Shown: one piece after another, positions 1 to 7,700 of the stretch
How positions within the stretch are numbered: position 1 is the first letter of the stretch
Layout: the number at the start of each line of letters is the position of its first letter
Assembly (NCBI GenBank): GCA_027044735.1
Contig: JALUBW010000164.1
Location: 1-10,509 of the forward strand
Reading direction: 5' to 3'
DNA length: 10,509 nt
Source of the DNA: Anaerolineales bacterium
GTDB taxonomy: Bacteria; Chloroflexota; Anaerolineae; Anaerolineales; DRMV01
Program-made: the position numbers and the translations under genes
Notes under the pieces: model-generated
Seen by the model: only the letters and a program-made list of their open reading frames with translations
Told to the model about the DNA's origin: nothing
Database searches by the model: none

Positions 1-853
1 CTATTGAATCCAAATCCAAACGCACAGGCTCGCGGCGCAGCAAATCTTCAAGCCGCACCTCGCGAATTTGCTGGATGAGCACCTCGCCGGAAAGTATTTC
101 ATACAACGCCGGTATCGTCCGGTAAGCCACCCCTTCCCGCTGGCAAGATTCAATAATGCGGCGAATAGTATCGCCCGAGGCGGAAGGCATACAAATCAAG
201 ACTTCATCGGGCTTGAGGTCGCGCACGGCTTTGGGCAAATCTCCCAAATCGCCCACAACCGGAACGCCAAGGATTTTCGTGCCGCGTTTTGTCGGGTCAT
301 CATCCAAAAAAGCAATCGGCAAGAGCCCCATCTCAGGGTGACGGCGCATTTCCCTTGCCATCATAGTGCCGGCTTCGCCCGCGCCGACCAAAAGCACTTT
401 GCGCGACGGCTGCCGCCGAGCACCCCAGCGGGCGCGGGTTTCATTCCACCAACGCCCCAAGAAACGCACTCCCCCCAAAAGCAAAATGCTCAAAAGCGCC
501 TCAATGAGGGGCACGCTTCGGGGCATCGCAAGCGAAGAGCGGCTAACTTGGAAGATACGCCAAAGCCAAGTCAGCGAAATCATTATGGCACTGTAGACCC
601 CCACAGCGCGGACAAGAGCATAAAAGTCATACATGCCCACCCTGCGCCAAGTCTGCTTATGGAGGTCATTGAGCCAAAGCAGCCCCAACTTTATCGGCGC
701 CGAGGCCAAGGTGTAAAAATAAATAGCCGAAGCATACTTCGCTATGTTATCAACCCGCAAAGCAAACGCTAAAGGGGCTGCCGCAAGCCAAAGCAAAAGG
801 TCTATAAGAAACTTTGCCGCTATAAAGTGGGTGATTTGGAGACTTCGTTTCAC
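1..853 (-). CDS. FlaA1/CapD/WbpM-like polysaccharide biosynthesis protein (nucleotide-sugar dehydratase/epimerase), N-terminal part
   Basis: Read on the minus strand from a GTG at 853 the frame stays open to the window edge, giving 284 residues of a longer protein. The GTG (V-K-R-S-L) follows AGGGA with an 8-nt gap; an in-frame TAA lies 20 codons upstream, so the start cannot be far off. About four hydrophobic segments come first (roughly residues 10-32, 40-62, 80-102, 114-132), then a cytosolic Rossmann fold beginning KVLLVGAGEAG at 152-162 (G-x-G-x-x-G), FLDDDPTKRG near 181-191, and the stretch ending EDLLRREPVRLDLDSI. Four membrane helices plus this CoA-binding-like domain are the established N-terminal half of the FlaA1/PglF/WbpM/CapD family, membrane enzymes that act on UDP-sugars for capsule, O-antigen or glycoprotein glycans. 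The catalytic SDR domain should follow outside the window, so dehydratase versus epimerase cannot be decided. It is separated from the SLH genes by a terminator. Confidence 0.9.
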   Translation of the reverse strand, partial: MKRSLQITHFIAAKFLIDLLLWLAAAPLAFALRVDNIAKYASAIYFYTLASAPIKLGLLWLNDLHKQTWRRVGMYDFYALVRAVGVYSAIMISLTWLWRIFQVSRSSLAMPRSVPLIEALLSILLLGGVRFLGRWWNETRARWGARRQPSRKVLLVGAGEAGTMMAREMRRHPEMGLLPIAFLDDDPTKRGTKILGVPVVGDLGDLPKAVRDLKPDEVLICMPSASGDTIRRIIESCQREGVAYRTIPALYEILSGEVLIQQIREVRLEDLLRREPVRLDLDSI

Positions 854-903
854 TGCGGTTATCCCTGCCTCGCTCGGTAACAAAAAAGCCTGACTCAGAG
901 CAT

Positions 904-909
904 ATTATA
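904..909 (-). promoter_or_regulatory. -10-like element upstream of the polysaccharide gene
   Basis: The minus strand reads TATAAT here, 50 nt before the GTG start at 853 and after the terminator of the preceding gene. No convincing -35 hexamer lies 16-18 bp upstream, and there is no TGn extension, so this is a suggestion based on the consensus -10 and its position only. Confidence 0.35.
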
Positions 910-973
910 CCTTTTCTCCCGGTAACAGCCGTAACAAAAAGCGCAGGGCATATCCCTACCTCCGATAAAACTG

Positions 974-1006
974 GAGGCTCCTGCGCCCCAAAAGCGCAGG
1001 AGCCTC
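974..1006 (-). terminator. Intrinsic terminator of the solute-binding protein gene
   Basis: A perfect 13-bp inverted repeat (974-986 with 994-1006; arm GAGGCTCCTGCGC) encloses a 7-nt loop. It sits 26 nt past the TAA stop of the solute-binding protein gene and on the minus strand is followed by CAG and then TTTTA. The stem is strong and the U tract short. It separates that gene from the polysaccharide gene downstream. Confidence 0.8.
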
Positions 1007-1032
1007 TCCCGCTAAATCCTGCACATAGAGGA

Positions 1033-4000
1033 TTAGGGGAGGTGAAACGTTTTTGCCAGAAAGACAGCCATTTGCGCGCGGGTCACGGAAGCATCGGGGC
1101 AGTAATTCCCACCGCCGCAGCCGCTGGTGATGCCTTCTTCCGCCAATTGCTCAATCCAATCTTTGGCCCAGAAGTCGTCCGGGATGTCGTTGAAGCGCGA
1201 ATGCTCCACATGCGGCGGCGTGTAATCCGAGCCGTGTTCGGCACGAATCAGGAAAACCGCCATCTGCGCCCGGGTCACATTGCCGTCAGGGCAGAAATTA
1301 CCGTTGCCGCAGCCCGTCGTTACCCCGTCGTTGGTCAGCGCCTCAATCCAGTTCTTAGCCCAGAAATCATCCGGCACATCGTTGAACTGCGAATGCCCCA
1401 CGTCCGGCGGGGCGTAATCCGAGCCGTGGATGCCGCGCTCAAGGAAAACCGCCATTTGGGCGCGGGTGACCGTGTCGTCCGGGCAATAGTTTCCGTCTCC
1501 ACAGCCCGCGGTAATCCCCGAATCCTGCAGCCGCTCTATCCACGACCAGGCCCACTGACTTGGCGGCACATCAAAGAAGGTCTGCCCTTGCTTCACATGC
1601 ACGCCTTCCCCTAACACGTAAGGCAGGTTCTCCAACGAGTGCCCGTTTGAATCTTCAACGGTGGCCGATTCGGGCACTACCAAAGAAAGGGCACCGGAGC
1701 CGGAGCCGAGATTGACCGTTACTTTATACTCATTTGCAGTACCATCGACCTCGTTGCCCAACGGCGTCACGCTTTCAATGCTGACACCTTGCAAGTCACC
1801 GGAAGTTACCAGCCCTATATCGCTTTCATCCACGTTCCCCACAGGCACCGAGAAATGCACCACAAACGACGCTTCTTCGCCCGAATCGGCGAACTGAGCG
1901 CCTTCCCTTTCCAAGCCGCTAACCACCGTGCCCGACAGCCCTCCGTTGACCCATTTGTCTACCGGGTCGGGGAAATCCGTAAAGTTTTTCAGCGTAAGGG
2001 CGTTGTTGTCCGGGTCAACGCTATCCAGATAGTATGGGCCGGTGCCGATCCAAAAATGATGGTGCGCCTGGTACCAGTTGTCCAAGTTTTGGTAACGCTG
2101 CGCCGCCTCACCCTCGGCTAAATAGTTGTCCAAAGTAGGAGCATACGGCACGTAGGGAGTGGTCAACGCCGATTGCAGGTATTGTTGGAGTATGGAGAGG
2201 CTATCCCCTAACACATAATCGGTTTGTCCATACTGAGATTGCTTGCTGTCGCTGTAGGCCAATTTCCCATCGGCCTCAGCCTCATTGCTCAAAGCAAGGA
2301 CATGCCAAGCACCGGGCCCCGTATCATACTCAGGCCACCAGGTTGTAACGCTGTTTTCGGCATCCAGATGGTAAGTATCCCAGTAAGTTTCTATAGTCAA
2401 TGGATTCACAGAGGTGATGCGAATAGCCTTCAACCCCGCAGGGAGAACCGCATTTTCGTCATAGATCGGGCTTTCCTGCTTAGTGCGATCGTAGGTCATG
2501 ATCATCTTCATCACAAAATCAGCAACGCTAAGAGGGCTGCCGTCGTGCCATTTGACCTTCTCAAACAAATCTGCCGGGTAAACCACGGTGGATTTTAGCA
2601 TCGCCGTGGTGCCATCCGGATACACCTGCTGAGCCGTCAGGAATTGCTGATTTGTCGCATCCCAATCAACCCACGCATCGTCAGGCACCGGTATTTCATC
2701 GGCGAAATTAAGGGTTACCCAATCCGACGAGTTTTGAATTGGCAGCCCGGTTTTAGCCAGAACCGAGGCACTGGCAACCCGCTGCGGCATTGCTAAACCC
2801 GTGATTGGGTTCTTCAGAAGCGCCGTATCAGAGGTTGCAATCTGTATCCGGCTATCATAAAACCAAACCGAACCTGCGATCGGGTTCCAAGGCCCCATAA
2901 GCACCGCGCTTTGTCCCCACCGAAGTGTGCCGCCGACCGAATCGCTATTCCGCAAAGTGTAGGGCCACACGTTCGTGAGCATCCCTTGGGTATCCGAGAT
3001 AGCGCCCAGTATGTTTGCCTTCATAGGTTCAGGCCAGACCGTGGTAGCAACAAAGACGCGGGCAGAATCCTGCAAAGCCATTTCCAAGGCATCGCGGAAA
3101 AGAGCATCCCGCTCATCCCAAGAGTTGTACTCACGGAAGTACAAAGCGTGCGCAGTGTCATAAAACTCCTGGGAGGGGTGATAGGCGTGCCAAAGGGGAA
3201 GATCCAAGCCGAGATCCGTGTAGAAAAACCCAAACATCCATCCCTCATCACGCTCTACATCCACGGAACTTCCCCACGCGCCGGTATAAAGTGACCATTC
3301 CCCATCGGCGGGGTCCGACTGTATCCAGTAAGTGCCTAATTCGCTCGCAGAACCGTAAATGCGTTCCACGGTAAAGCCCAAATCTTCCAAAGAGTTTGCC
3401 AAATAATCCCCTGTCTGAGTGCGAACCTCATCATCATTTCGGATCAAAAACTTCAGCGTGACGGGATCGCCGTTATACACCCATTTGCCGTCATCGTCTT
3501 TTTCGGCTCCCAAATCGGCCATGACCTGTGAGATGGCCGAATCGGCACGGGCGATATCCGGGCGATAGTATTGCTCCAGAGCGAGTATCTTATCGGAGTA
3601 CCGTTTGTAGTCGGGCCCGCCTGCGGTGAGCGGCACAAAAAGGGGAATGCCACCGCCCTGCATAAAGTGGGAGACTATGTAATCGCGGTCTATGAGCCAA
3701 TTGAGGGCTTCGCGCGCCCGCGCATCCCAGAAGGGGTTCAAGCGGCCATCGTTGAACTGCGGCCCCGCGGGGTTGAGGGTGATTTCATAAAACACCGCTG
3801 TGGAACTGACCGCTTTCAAATTGGGGTCACCCTCAATGCCTGCCCTGTCTTCTGGATTTCTTATCGGGTCGCCGTAAAAATCAATGAGGTCGTTTTGAAG
3901 GGCAGAAACGGCGTCTTCGCGTGCAACCTGAGAGACTTCAATGGTATCAAACCACCCCCCGTGTCGTTCATCGGCTTTTGCCCTGCCGAGAAAGGCCACG

Positions 4001-4056
4001 GAGGCGACCAACAGCAAAAGAGTTAGCGCAAGGAACATTCCCTTTTTCATTTTCAT
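1033..4056 (-). CDS. Secreted family 5 ABC-type solute-binding protein with Ig-like linker and three SLH modules
   Basis: 1007 residues. The ATG at 4056 follows AGGAG with a 7-nt gap. Residues 1-28 form a Sec signal peptide ending AKA before DERHGG; it has no cysteine, so there is no lipobox. Residues ~30-700 match the family 5 extracellular solute-binding class (oligopeptide, nickel or oligosaccharide receptors): AREALNWLIDRDYIV near 112, KVKWHDGSPLSVADF near 510, and GTGPYYLDSVDPDNNALTLKN before 700. Their order is the reverse of the classical one (see findings). Residues ~706-815 look like a bacterial Ig-like/cadherin-like domain. Three SLH modules fill ~826-1007 with a 64-residue period, each with VTRAQMAVFL and a GC.xGNxCPD cysteine pair. 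Inferred role: a solute receptor held at the surface by non-covalent SLH binding to wall polymer rather than by a lipid. No permease or ATPase gene is in the window, and the ligand cannot be read from the sequence. Its own promoter-like site and terminator suggest a single-gene unit. Confidence 0.92.
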   Translation of the reverse strand: MKMKKGMFLALTLLLLVASVAFLGRAKADERHGGWFDTIEVSQVAREDAVSALQNDLIDFYGDPIRNPEDRAGIEGDPNLKAVSSTAVFYEITLNPAGPQFNDGRLNPFWDARAREALNWLIDRDYIVSHFMQGGGIPLFVPLTAGGPDYKRYSDKILALEQYYRPDIARADSAISQVMADLGAEKDDDGKWVYNGDPVTLKFLIRNDDEVRTQTGDYLANSLEDLGFTVERIYGSASELGTYWIQSDPADGEWSLYTGAWGSSVDVERDEGWMFGFFYTDLGLDLPLWHAYHPSQEFYDTAHALYFREYNSWDERDALFRDALEMALQDSARVFVATTVWPEPMKANILGAISDTQGMLTNVWPYTLRNSDSVGGTLRWGQSAVLMGPWNPIAGSVWFYDSRIQIATSDTALLKNPITGLAMPQRVASASVLAKTGLPIQNSSDWVTLNFADEIPVPDDAWVDWDATNQQFLTAQQVYPDGTTAMLKSTVVYPADLFEKVKWHDGSPLSVADFVMKMIMTYDRTKQESPIYDENAVLPAGLKAIRITSVNPLTIETYWDTYHLDAENSVTTWWPEYDTGPGAWHVLALSNEAEADGKLAYSDSKQSQYGQTDYVLGDSLSILQQYLQSALTTPYVPYAPTLDNYLAEGEAAQRYQNLDNWYQAHHHFWIGTGPYYLDSVDPDNNALTLKNFTDFPDPVDKWVNGGLSGTVVSGLEREGAQFADSGEEASFVVHFSVPVGNVDESDIGLVTSGDLQGVSIESVTPLGNEVDGTANEYKVTVNLGSGSGALSLVVPESATVEDSNGHSLENLPYVLGEGVHVKQGQTFFDVPPSQWAWSWIERLQDSGITAGCGDGNYCPDDTVTRAQMAVFLERGIHGSDYAPPDVGHSQFNDVPDDFWAKNWIEALTNDGVTTGCGNGNFCPDGNVTRAQMAVFLIRAEHGSDYTPPHVEHSRFNDIPDDFWAKDWIEQLAEEGITSGCGGGNYCPDASVTRAQMAVFLAKTFHLP

Positions 4057-4156
4057 TTCAAGGCTCCTAAAAGCGCAAAAACCTCTCGCGTTTGTGCCTG
4101 CGGCAACTGGGGCAAGGCCTCAGGGGGAAAGAGATCTACGGTGTGACCGTAGGCAC

Positions 4157-4186
4157 TGTATAGATAAAACTGGCTACCTGACACAA
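4157..4186 (-). promoter_or_regulatory. Possible promoter of the solute-binding protein gene
   Basis: On the minus strand TTGTGT (4186-4181) and TATACA (4162-4157) are separated by 18 bp, about 100 nt before the ATG at 4056. Both hexamers depart from sigma70 consensus, so it is only moderately convincing. It lies between the composite repeat and the gene, so transcription would begin after the repeat. Confidence 0.4.
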
Positions 4187-4235
4187 AAATTGAGTGACGT
4201 CTTTGATGAACTGACAAGACACTGTTCCGCAACCC

Positions 4236-4328
4236 AATCTCTCCCATCCCCCGATGAGCCTCGCTTCCGCTCGGCTCATCTGCCCCCTTCCCTCCCTCAG
4301 TTGGAGATTTCCAAATTGTTGCGACAAT
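4236..4328 (+). repeat. Left arm of the composite element (repeat copy A)
   Basis: The arm begins with a pyrimidine-rich run, has an internal 8-bp palindrome (GATGAGCC at 4253-4260 and GGCTCATC at 4273-4280), a second pyrimidine run and ends CAAATTGTTGCGACAAT. A direct copy of its first 81 bp occurs at 10429-10509 with only four differences by eye (77/81). Confidence 0.85.
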
Positions 4329-4346
4329 AACCGCGCGAGCCCACGG

Positions 4347-4381
4347 CCCCCTCTCCTCTCCCCATGGGAGAGGAGAGGGGG
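4347..4381. repeat. Core hairpin 1: 16-bp perfect stem
   Basis: 4347-4362 is a perfect inverted complement of 4366-4381 around a 3-nt loop, CAT. One strand is nearly pure pyrimidine (CCCCTCTCCTCTCCC), the other purine. A closely related shorter hairpin (4457-4479) stands at the other side of the core, so the core itself has a loose mirror symmetry. Confidence 0.85.
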
Positions 4382-4382
4382 T

Positions 4383-4403
4383 GGACGCCGCTGGGCGGCG
4401 TCC
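4383..4403. repeat. Core hairpin 2: 8-bp stem
   Basis: GGACGCCG (4383-4390) pairs with CGGCGTCC (4396-4403) across a 5-nt loop, CTGGG. It directly abuts hairpin 1. Confidence 0.75.
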
Positions 4404-4412
4404 GGGGGAGTG

Positions 4413-4450
4413 GTGAGGGCGCTAAGCCAATAGGCTTTTTACGCCCTCAC
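4413..4450. repeat. Core hairpin 3: two-tier stem-loop
   Basis: The outer stem is GTGAGGGCG (4413-4421) with CGCCCTCAC (4442-4450). Inside it AAGCC (4424-4428) pairs with GGCTT (4433-4437) over an AATA loop. A T run follows the inner stem on the plus strand, but it lies inside the outer stem, so a terminator reading is doubtful. Confidence 0.75.
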
Positions 4451-4456
4451 CCCCGG

Positions 4457-4479
4457 CCCCTCTCCCAGAGGGAGAGGGG
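4457..4479. repeat. Core hairpin 4: 10-bp purine/pyrimidine stem
   Basis: CCCCTCTCCC (4457-4466) pairs with GGGAGAGGGG (4470-4479) around a 3-nt loop. CCGG at 4453-4456 and 4483-4486 could extend the structure across a small internal loop. The arm sequence is the same purine/pyrimidine type as hairpin 1. Confidence 0.8.
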
Positions 4480-4504
4480 AGACCGGCCCAGGCCATAGCC
4501 TCGG

Positions 4505-4607
4505 ATTGTCGTAACAATTTGTCAAAGTGCAAGTAAGGGAGGGAAGGGGGCGGCTCCGGCGGGCTGAGCGAAAGCGAGGCCTCGCCGGAGCGGGGGTAGG
4601 GAGAGAT
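4505..4607 (-). repeat. Right arm of the composite element, inverted (repeat copy C)
   Basis: Read on the minus strand this arm has the same order of blocks as copy A: pyrimidine-rich run, internal palindrome, pyrimidine-rich run, CAAATTGTTACGACAAT. Its internal palindrome differs in sequence: GCTCCGGCG (4553-4561) with CGCCGGAGC (4583-4591), 9 bp, instead of the GATGAGCC/GGCTCATC pair of copy A. Confidence 0.8.
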
Positions 4608-4704
4608 CAAATATGGAGAGGATAGCGCAAGATGAGATTTGTGGATCAATGAGGCGATGATTGAGTGCTCCTTTGATTTTGTGTCGTGTAACCAGTAGAT
4701 AAAA

Positions 4705-4742
4705 AAGAGGCTCGCAACAGGCGAACCCATCGCGAGCCTCTT
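4705..4742 (-). terminator. Intrinsic terminator of the large SLH gene
   Basis: On the minus strand an 11-bp stem (4742-4732 with 4715-4705, arm AAGAGGCTCGC) with a 16-nt loop runs into a T tract ending at 4701. It begins 15 nt after the TAA stop of the large SLH gene. Stem, U tract and position all fit a rho-independent terminator. Confidence 0.9.
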
Positions 4743-4756
4743 GTGTTAGCGGCATC

Positions 4757-7700
4757 CTACTTTACTAAAGTAGGCACCGTTAGGTCAAAGCCGCGTGCGA
4801 GGAAGATAGCCATCTGAGCACGGTTCACGAGGTCTGCCGGATGATAATTACCATCCGAGTACCCGTTGACTATGCCTTCTTGATGGGCTTCCTCAATCCA
4901 GTCGGCTGCCCAGTTTCCGACAATGTCGGGGAAACTGTAGTTGTCAAACGCCGGCGGAGTGTACCCTGCACCGTGTTTCGCAATCAAGACGAATATCGGC
5001 ATCTGAGCACGGTTCACAGGATCCGACGGATGGTAGTTACCATCCGAGTAGCCGTTGACTATGCCTTCTTGATGGGCTTCCTCAATCCAGTCGGCTGCCC
5101 AGTTGTCGGCAATGTCGGGGAAACTGTAGGTGTCAAACGCCGGCGGAGTGTACCCTGCACCGTGCACGGCCAGCAAGATGAACTTGGCCATCTGGGCGCG
5201 GGTTACGGTGTCTCCTGGGTGATAGTTGCCATCGCCGTAGCCCTGAATGCCCAGTGACCGGATGGCCTCAATGTAAGGCCAAGCCCAGAAAGTGCCGGGT
5301 ACATCGGTGAACGAAGTCGTGTGCAGGTGCAATTCGCCGTCAGTGCCTTCGTCCTTGGCGCCCACCATGATGTAGTAGGTGGTGCCGGCGGTGGCATCAA
5401 AGGTAACCTGCGATTGGGTGCCGCTCGCATCGTCGTTGCAGGCAATCTCGTTCGCGGCATCCGGCGAATTGGCGTACACGGCCACTACAGTGTCAAAGTC
5501 GGACGAGAAGGTATCAACGTTCACCGTCTTGTCCTCGGTGGTGGTAACCGTGTACCAAGCCGTTCCGCCAACGCGCGAGGTCACGCACGACGGTATCGGG
5601 TCGGTGCTAATGAAGGTGTAGGGGCTGGCATCATTGACCACCACACCGTCGGGCACGTTCAGCGCGATCGCGTCATCCGGCTCATCGTTGAGCGGTTTGA
5701 CCACAGCGGTGATGTTCACCGGAGCAACATAGTAAGGAGTATTGGCAAGAGCAACGAGATGCGCCTTGTACGTGCCTGCAGGCTTGCCGCTGAGGTCTAC
5801 CTGGACATCCAAATCCTGCGAATCGCCAAACGCGACGTCGGGATTCGCCGGGTCTACGGTTACCCAGTCGGCCTGCCAGTCACACCAGCCGTCTTCACCG
5901 CTCTTGAAAGCGAGCGCTTTATTAGCAATCTGGTCAACAGCCCAGAGCGTGCCATCGCAGGCAAAGCCCATTGCCGCCTGCCCACCAGCGCCTATAACTG
6001 AGTCGGTGCTGCCCGGCTGATGGACGTTGAACATGCCAAGCACAGAGTAACCATGAGCGGCATCCAACACATACACATCAAATGCGCCGGTATTCTGGGT
6101 ATTGGTGTTAACCAACGCAAACAAGTGCCCCGTGGAGGGATTGAACGCCAAGCCGCTGATCGGCAGGCTCACTTTCTTGTAATCCAAAATAGCGCCGTTC
6201 ATCCCAAGGCGGAACACGTAACCGCCGTACATCCACGTGCCAGCGATGAAAGTGTTGGTGGTCGGGTCAAAGGCCAAGCCGCGCAGACTCAAGTTGTAGT
6301 CGTTGCAAATCCTCTTGCCCGTTGAAACCAGCGAAACCGGATCAATCTCATGGATGCAGTAGTCACTACCGACGTCAATTTGCCAGAAAGTGTGGGTAAA
6401 CGGATCGTAAGCCATATCGGCCGCGTATCCGTAGGTGTCCCACGAGGTCAGGTCTATGGCGTTGCCGGTCTGGGTGCCATCGGGCGTGTATTCGTAATCC
6501 TTGTCCTCGCCACCGTTACCGGCCGCAGTGACGTTGCCGATCCACGGATTGCCGGTGTCTTTATCAACACCGATGCCCCAAGCATAGGGCAAACCGGTAT
6601 CCCAACTATTGATAAGTTCGCCAGCATCCGCCGAGATGGTCATATGAGGCGAATCTTCAACCGAGGGTATTGTAACCGCGGCATTGTGTGCATCCATTTC
6701 GTTCAGATGCTTTACCACTGATTCAGGCAAAGCGCTCAGATCAAAGCGCTCCAAGCCTTCTTCAGGAGCCGCGCCGAACACCATTGCCGCACCTTTCACG
6801 GCAAAAATTTGAGCATTGGCATCTACCGTGCCGGTATTGCTCAAGGTAACCGTGTCGCTGTCGGTGCGCGGGTTCAGGAATTCAAATTCAAAGCTGAGAG
6901 AATCCGGAGCCATGGAGAGCCGCGGTGCGGTCAAAGCAAGGTCTTGCCGAATTGCGCTACCAGCGGTCATATCCACCGTAGCCGAAGCAGCAGTGTATCC
7001 GGGCGGGAAGTTAGTCGTATGCAGTTCAACGCTGCCGGTTTTCTCCGAAATCACAAACATGTGCTGCGGAGTAGCCGGATCAGCCGAGGCATCAAACCAC
7101 TTTGCCTGCTTGCCGCTGCCATCCTCAACCGCAACTTTGGGCATCTCTTGGCCGGTGTTGGCATCAGTCACCGTACCCAAAATGATGCCATCATCAACAC
7201 GGACGCAACCACCAATGGCAACGTCATCAATTTCAGCATACCAGTCCCAGTTTGCGTCGTAGTAATGCCAGCGCAATTGGAACGGGCCGGTAGCAGCGCT
7301 TGAGAGATCTATCGTCACGTGTTCGCCCGGCTTGCCACGGAAGGCACCATGATCCTCGGCCCAACTCAGCAACGTGGTCCAGGTTTGACCACCATCTGTG
7401 GTGATGTCTAAGTCCAACTTATCATCACCATATTCCTGATAGTTGGCATCGTAAGACAATATGAGGGAGGGCAACGTGGTCGGGTCCAGTTCCGGAGTAA
7501 TCAACTCGGTGTCAACATCCGAATGACCAGCCTTATCGCTGGATACCGTAGCCGCTTCACCAGAACCTCCAGTGTAGTTGCCTTCATTCCAAACGCTGTT
7601 GGTATTCCAAACATTGCCGGTGCCTGCGTTGTCTACGATTGTCCAACCATCCGGAGGCCAAGCGGAGTCAAAGTTTTCGGTAAATCCGCCAAGGAACTCA

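Larger units (their letters stand above)
4236..4607. repeat. Composite palindromic element: inverted arms enclosing four tandem hairpins
   Basis: This holds most of the gap between the two SLH genes. Its left arm (4236-4328) and right arm (4505-4607) are imperfect inverted copies. By eye, 4282-4297 is fully complementary to 4536-4551 (16/16), 4312-4328 to 4505-4521 (16/17) and 4237-4253 to 4591-4607 (15/17). Between the arms stand four separate hairpins with short loops. No transposase or credible gene is inside. The layout recalls REP/BIME or MITE-like non-autonomous elements, but I cannot name a family. The remaining 4611-4700 shows nothing I can identify. Confidence 0.8.

Noticed and set aside
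68..772. A 234-codon open frame on the plus strand
   Set aside because: The opposite strand encodes four membrane helices and a clear GAGEAG Rossmann motif of the FlaA1/CapD family; the plus frame is its shadow.
1042..1610. CRISPR-like spaced direct repeats in the SLH regions
   Set aside because: The periods of 192 and 189 bp are exact codon multiples inside open frames that encode SLH modules; there are no short repeats with unique spacers.
4422..4730. A 102-codon minus-strand frame in the gap between the SLH genes
   Set aside because: Its C-terminal half is a translation of the palindromic repeat (the PSPSGRGAGGEG type of spurious peptide), it overlaps the terminator, and no Shine-Dalgarno sequence supports it.
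974..4742. Shared GAGGCTC start of the two terminator stems as a common regulatory motif
   Set aside because: A 7-base match between two GC-rich stems is weak; the rest of the stems, loops and tails differ.
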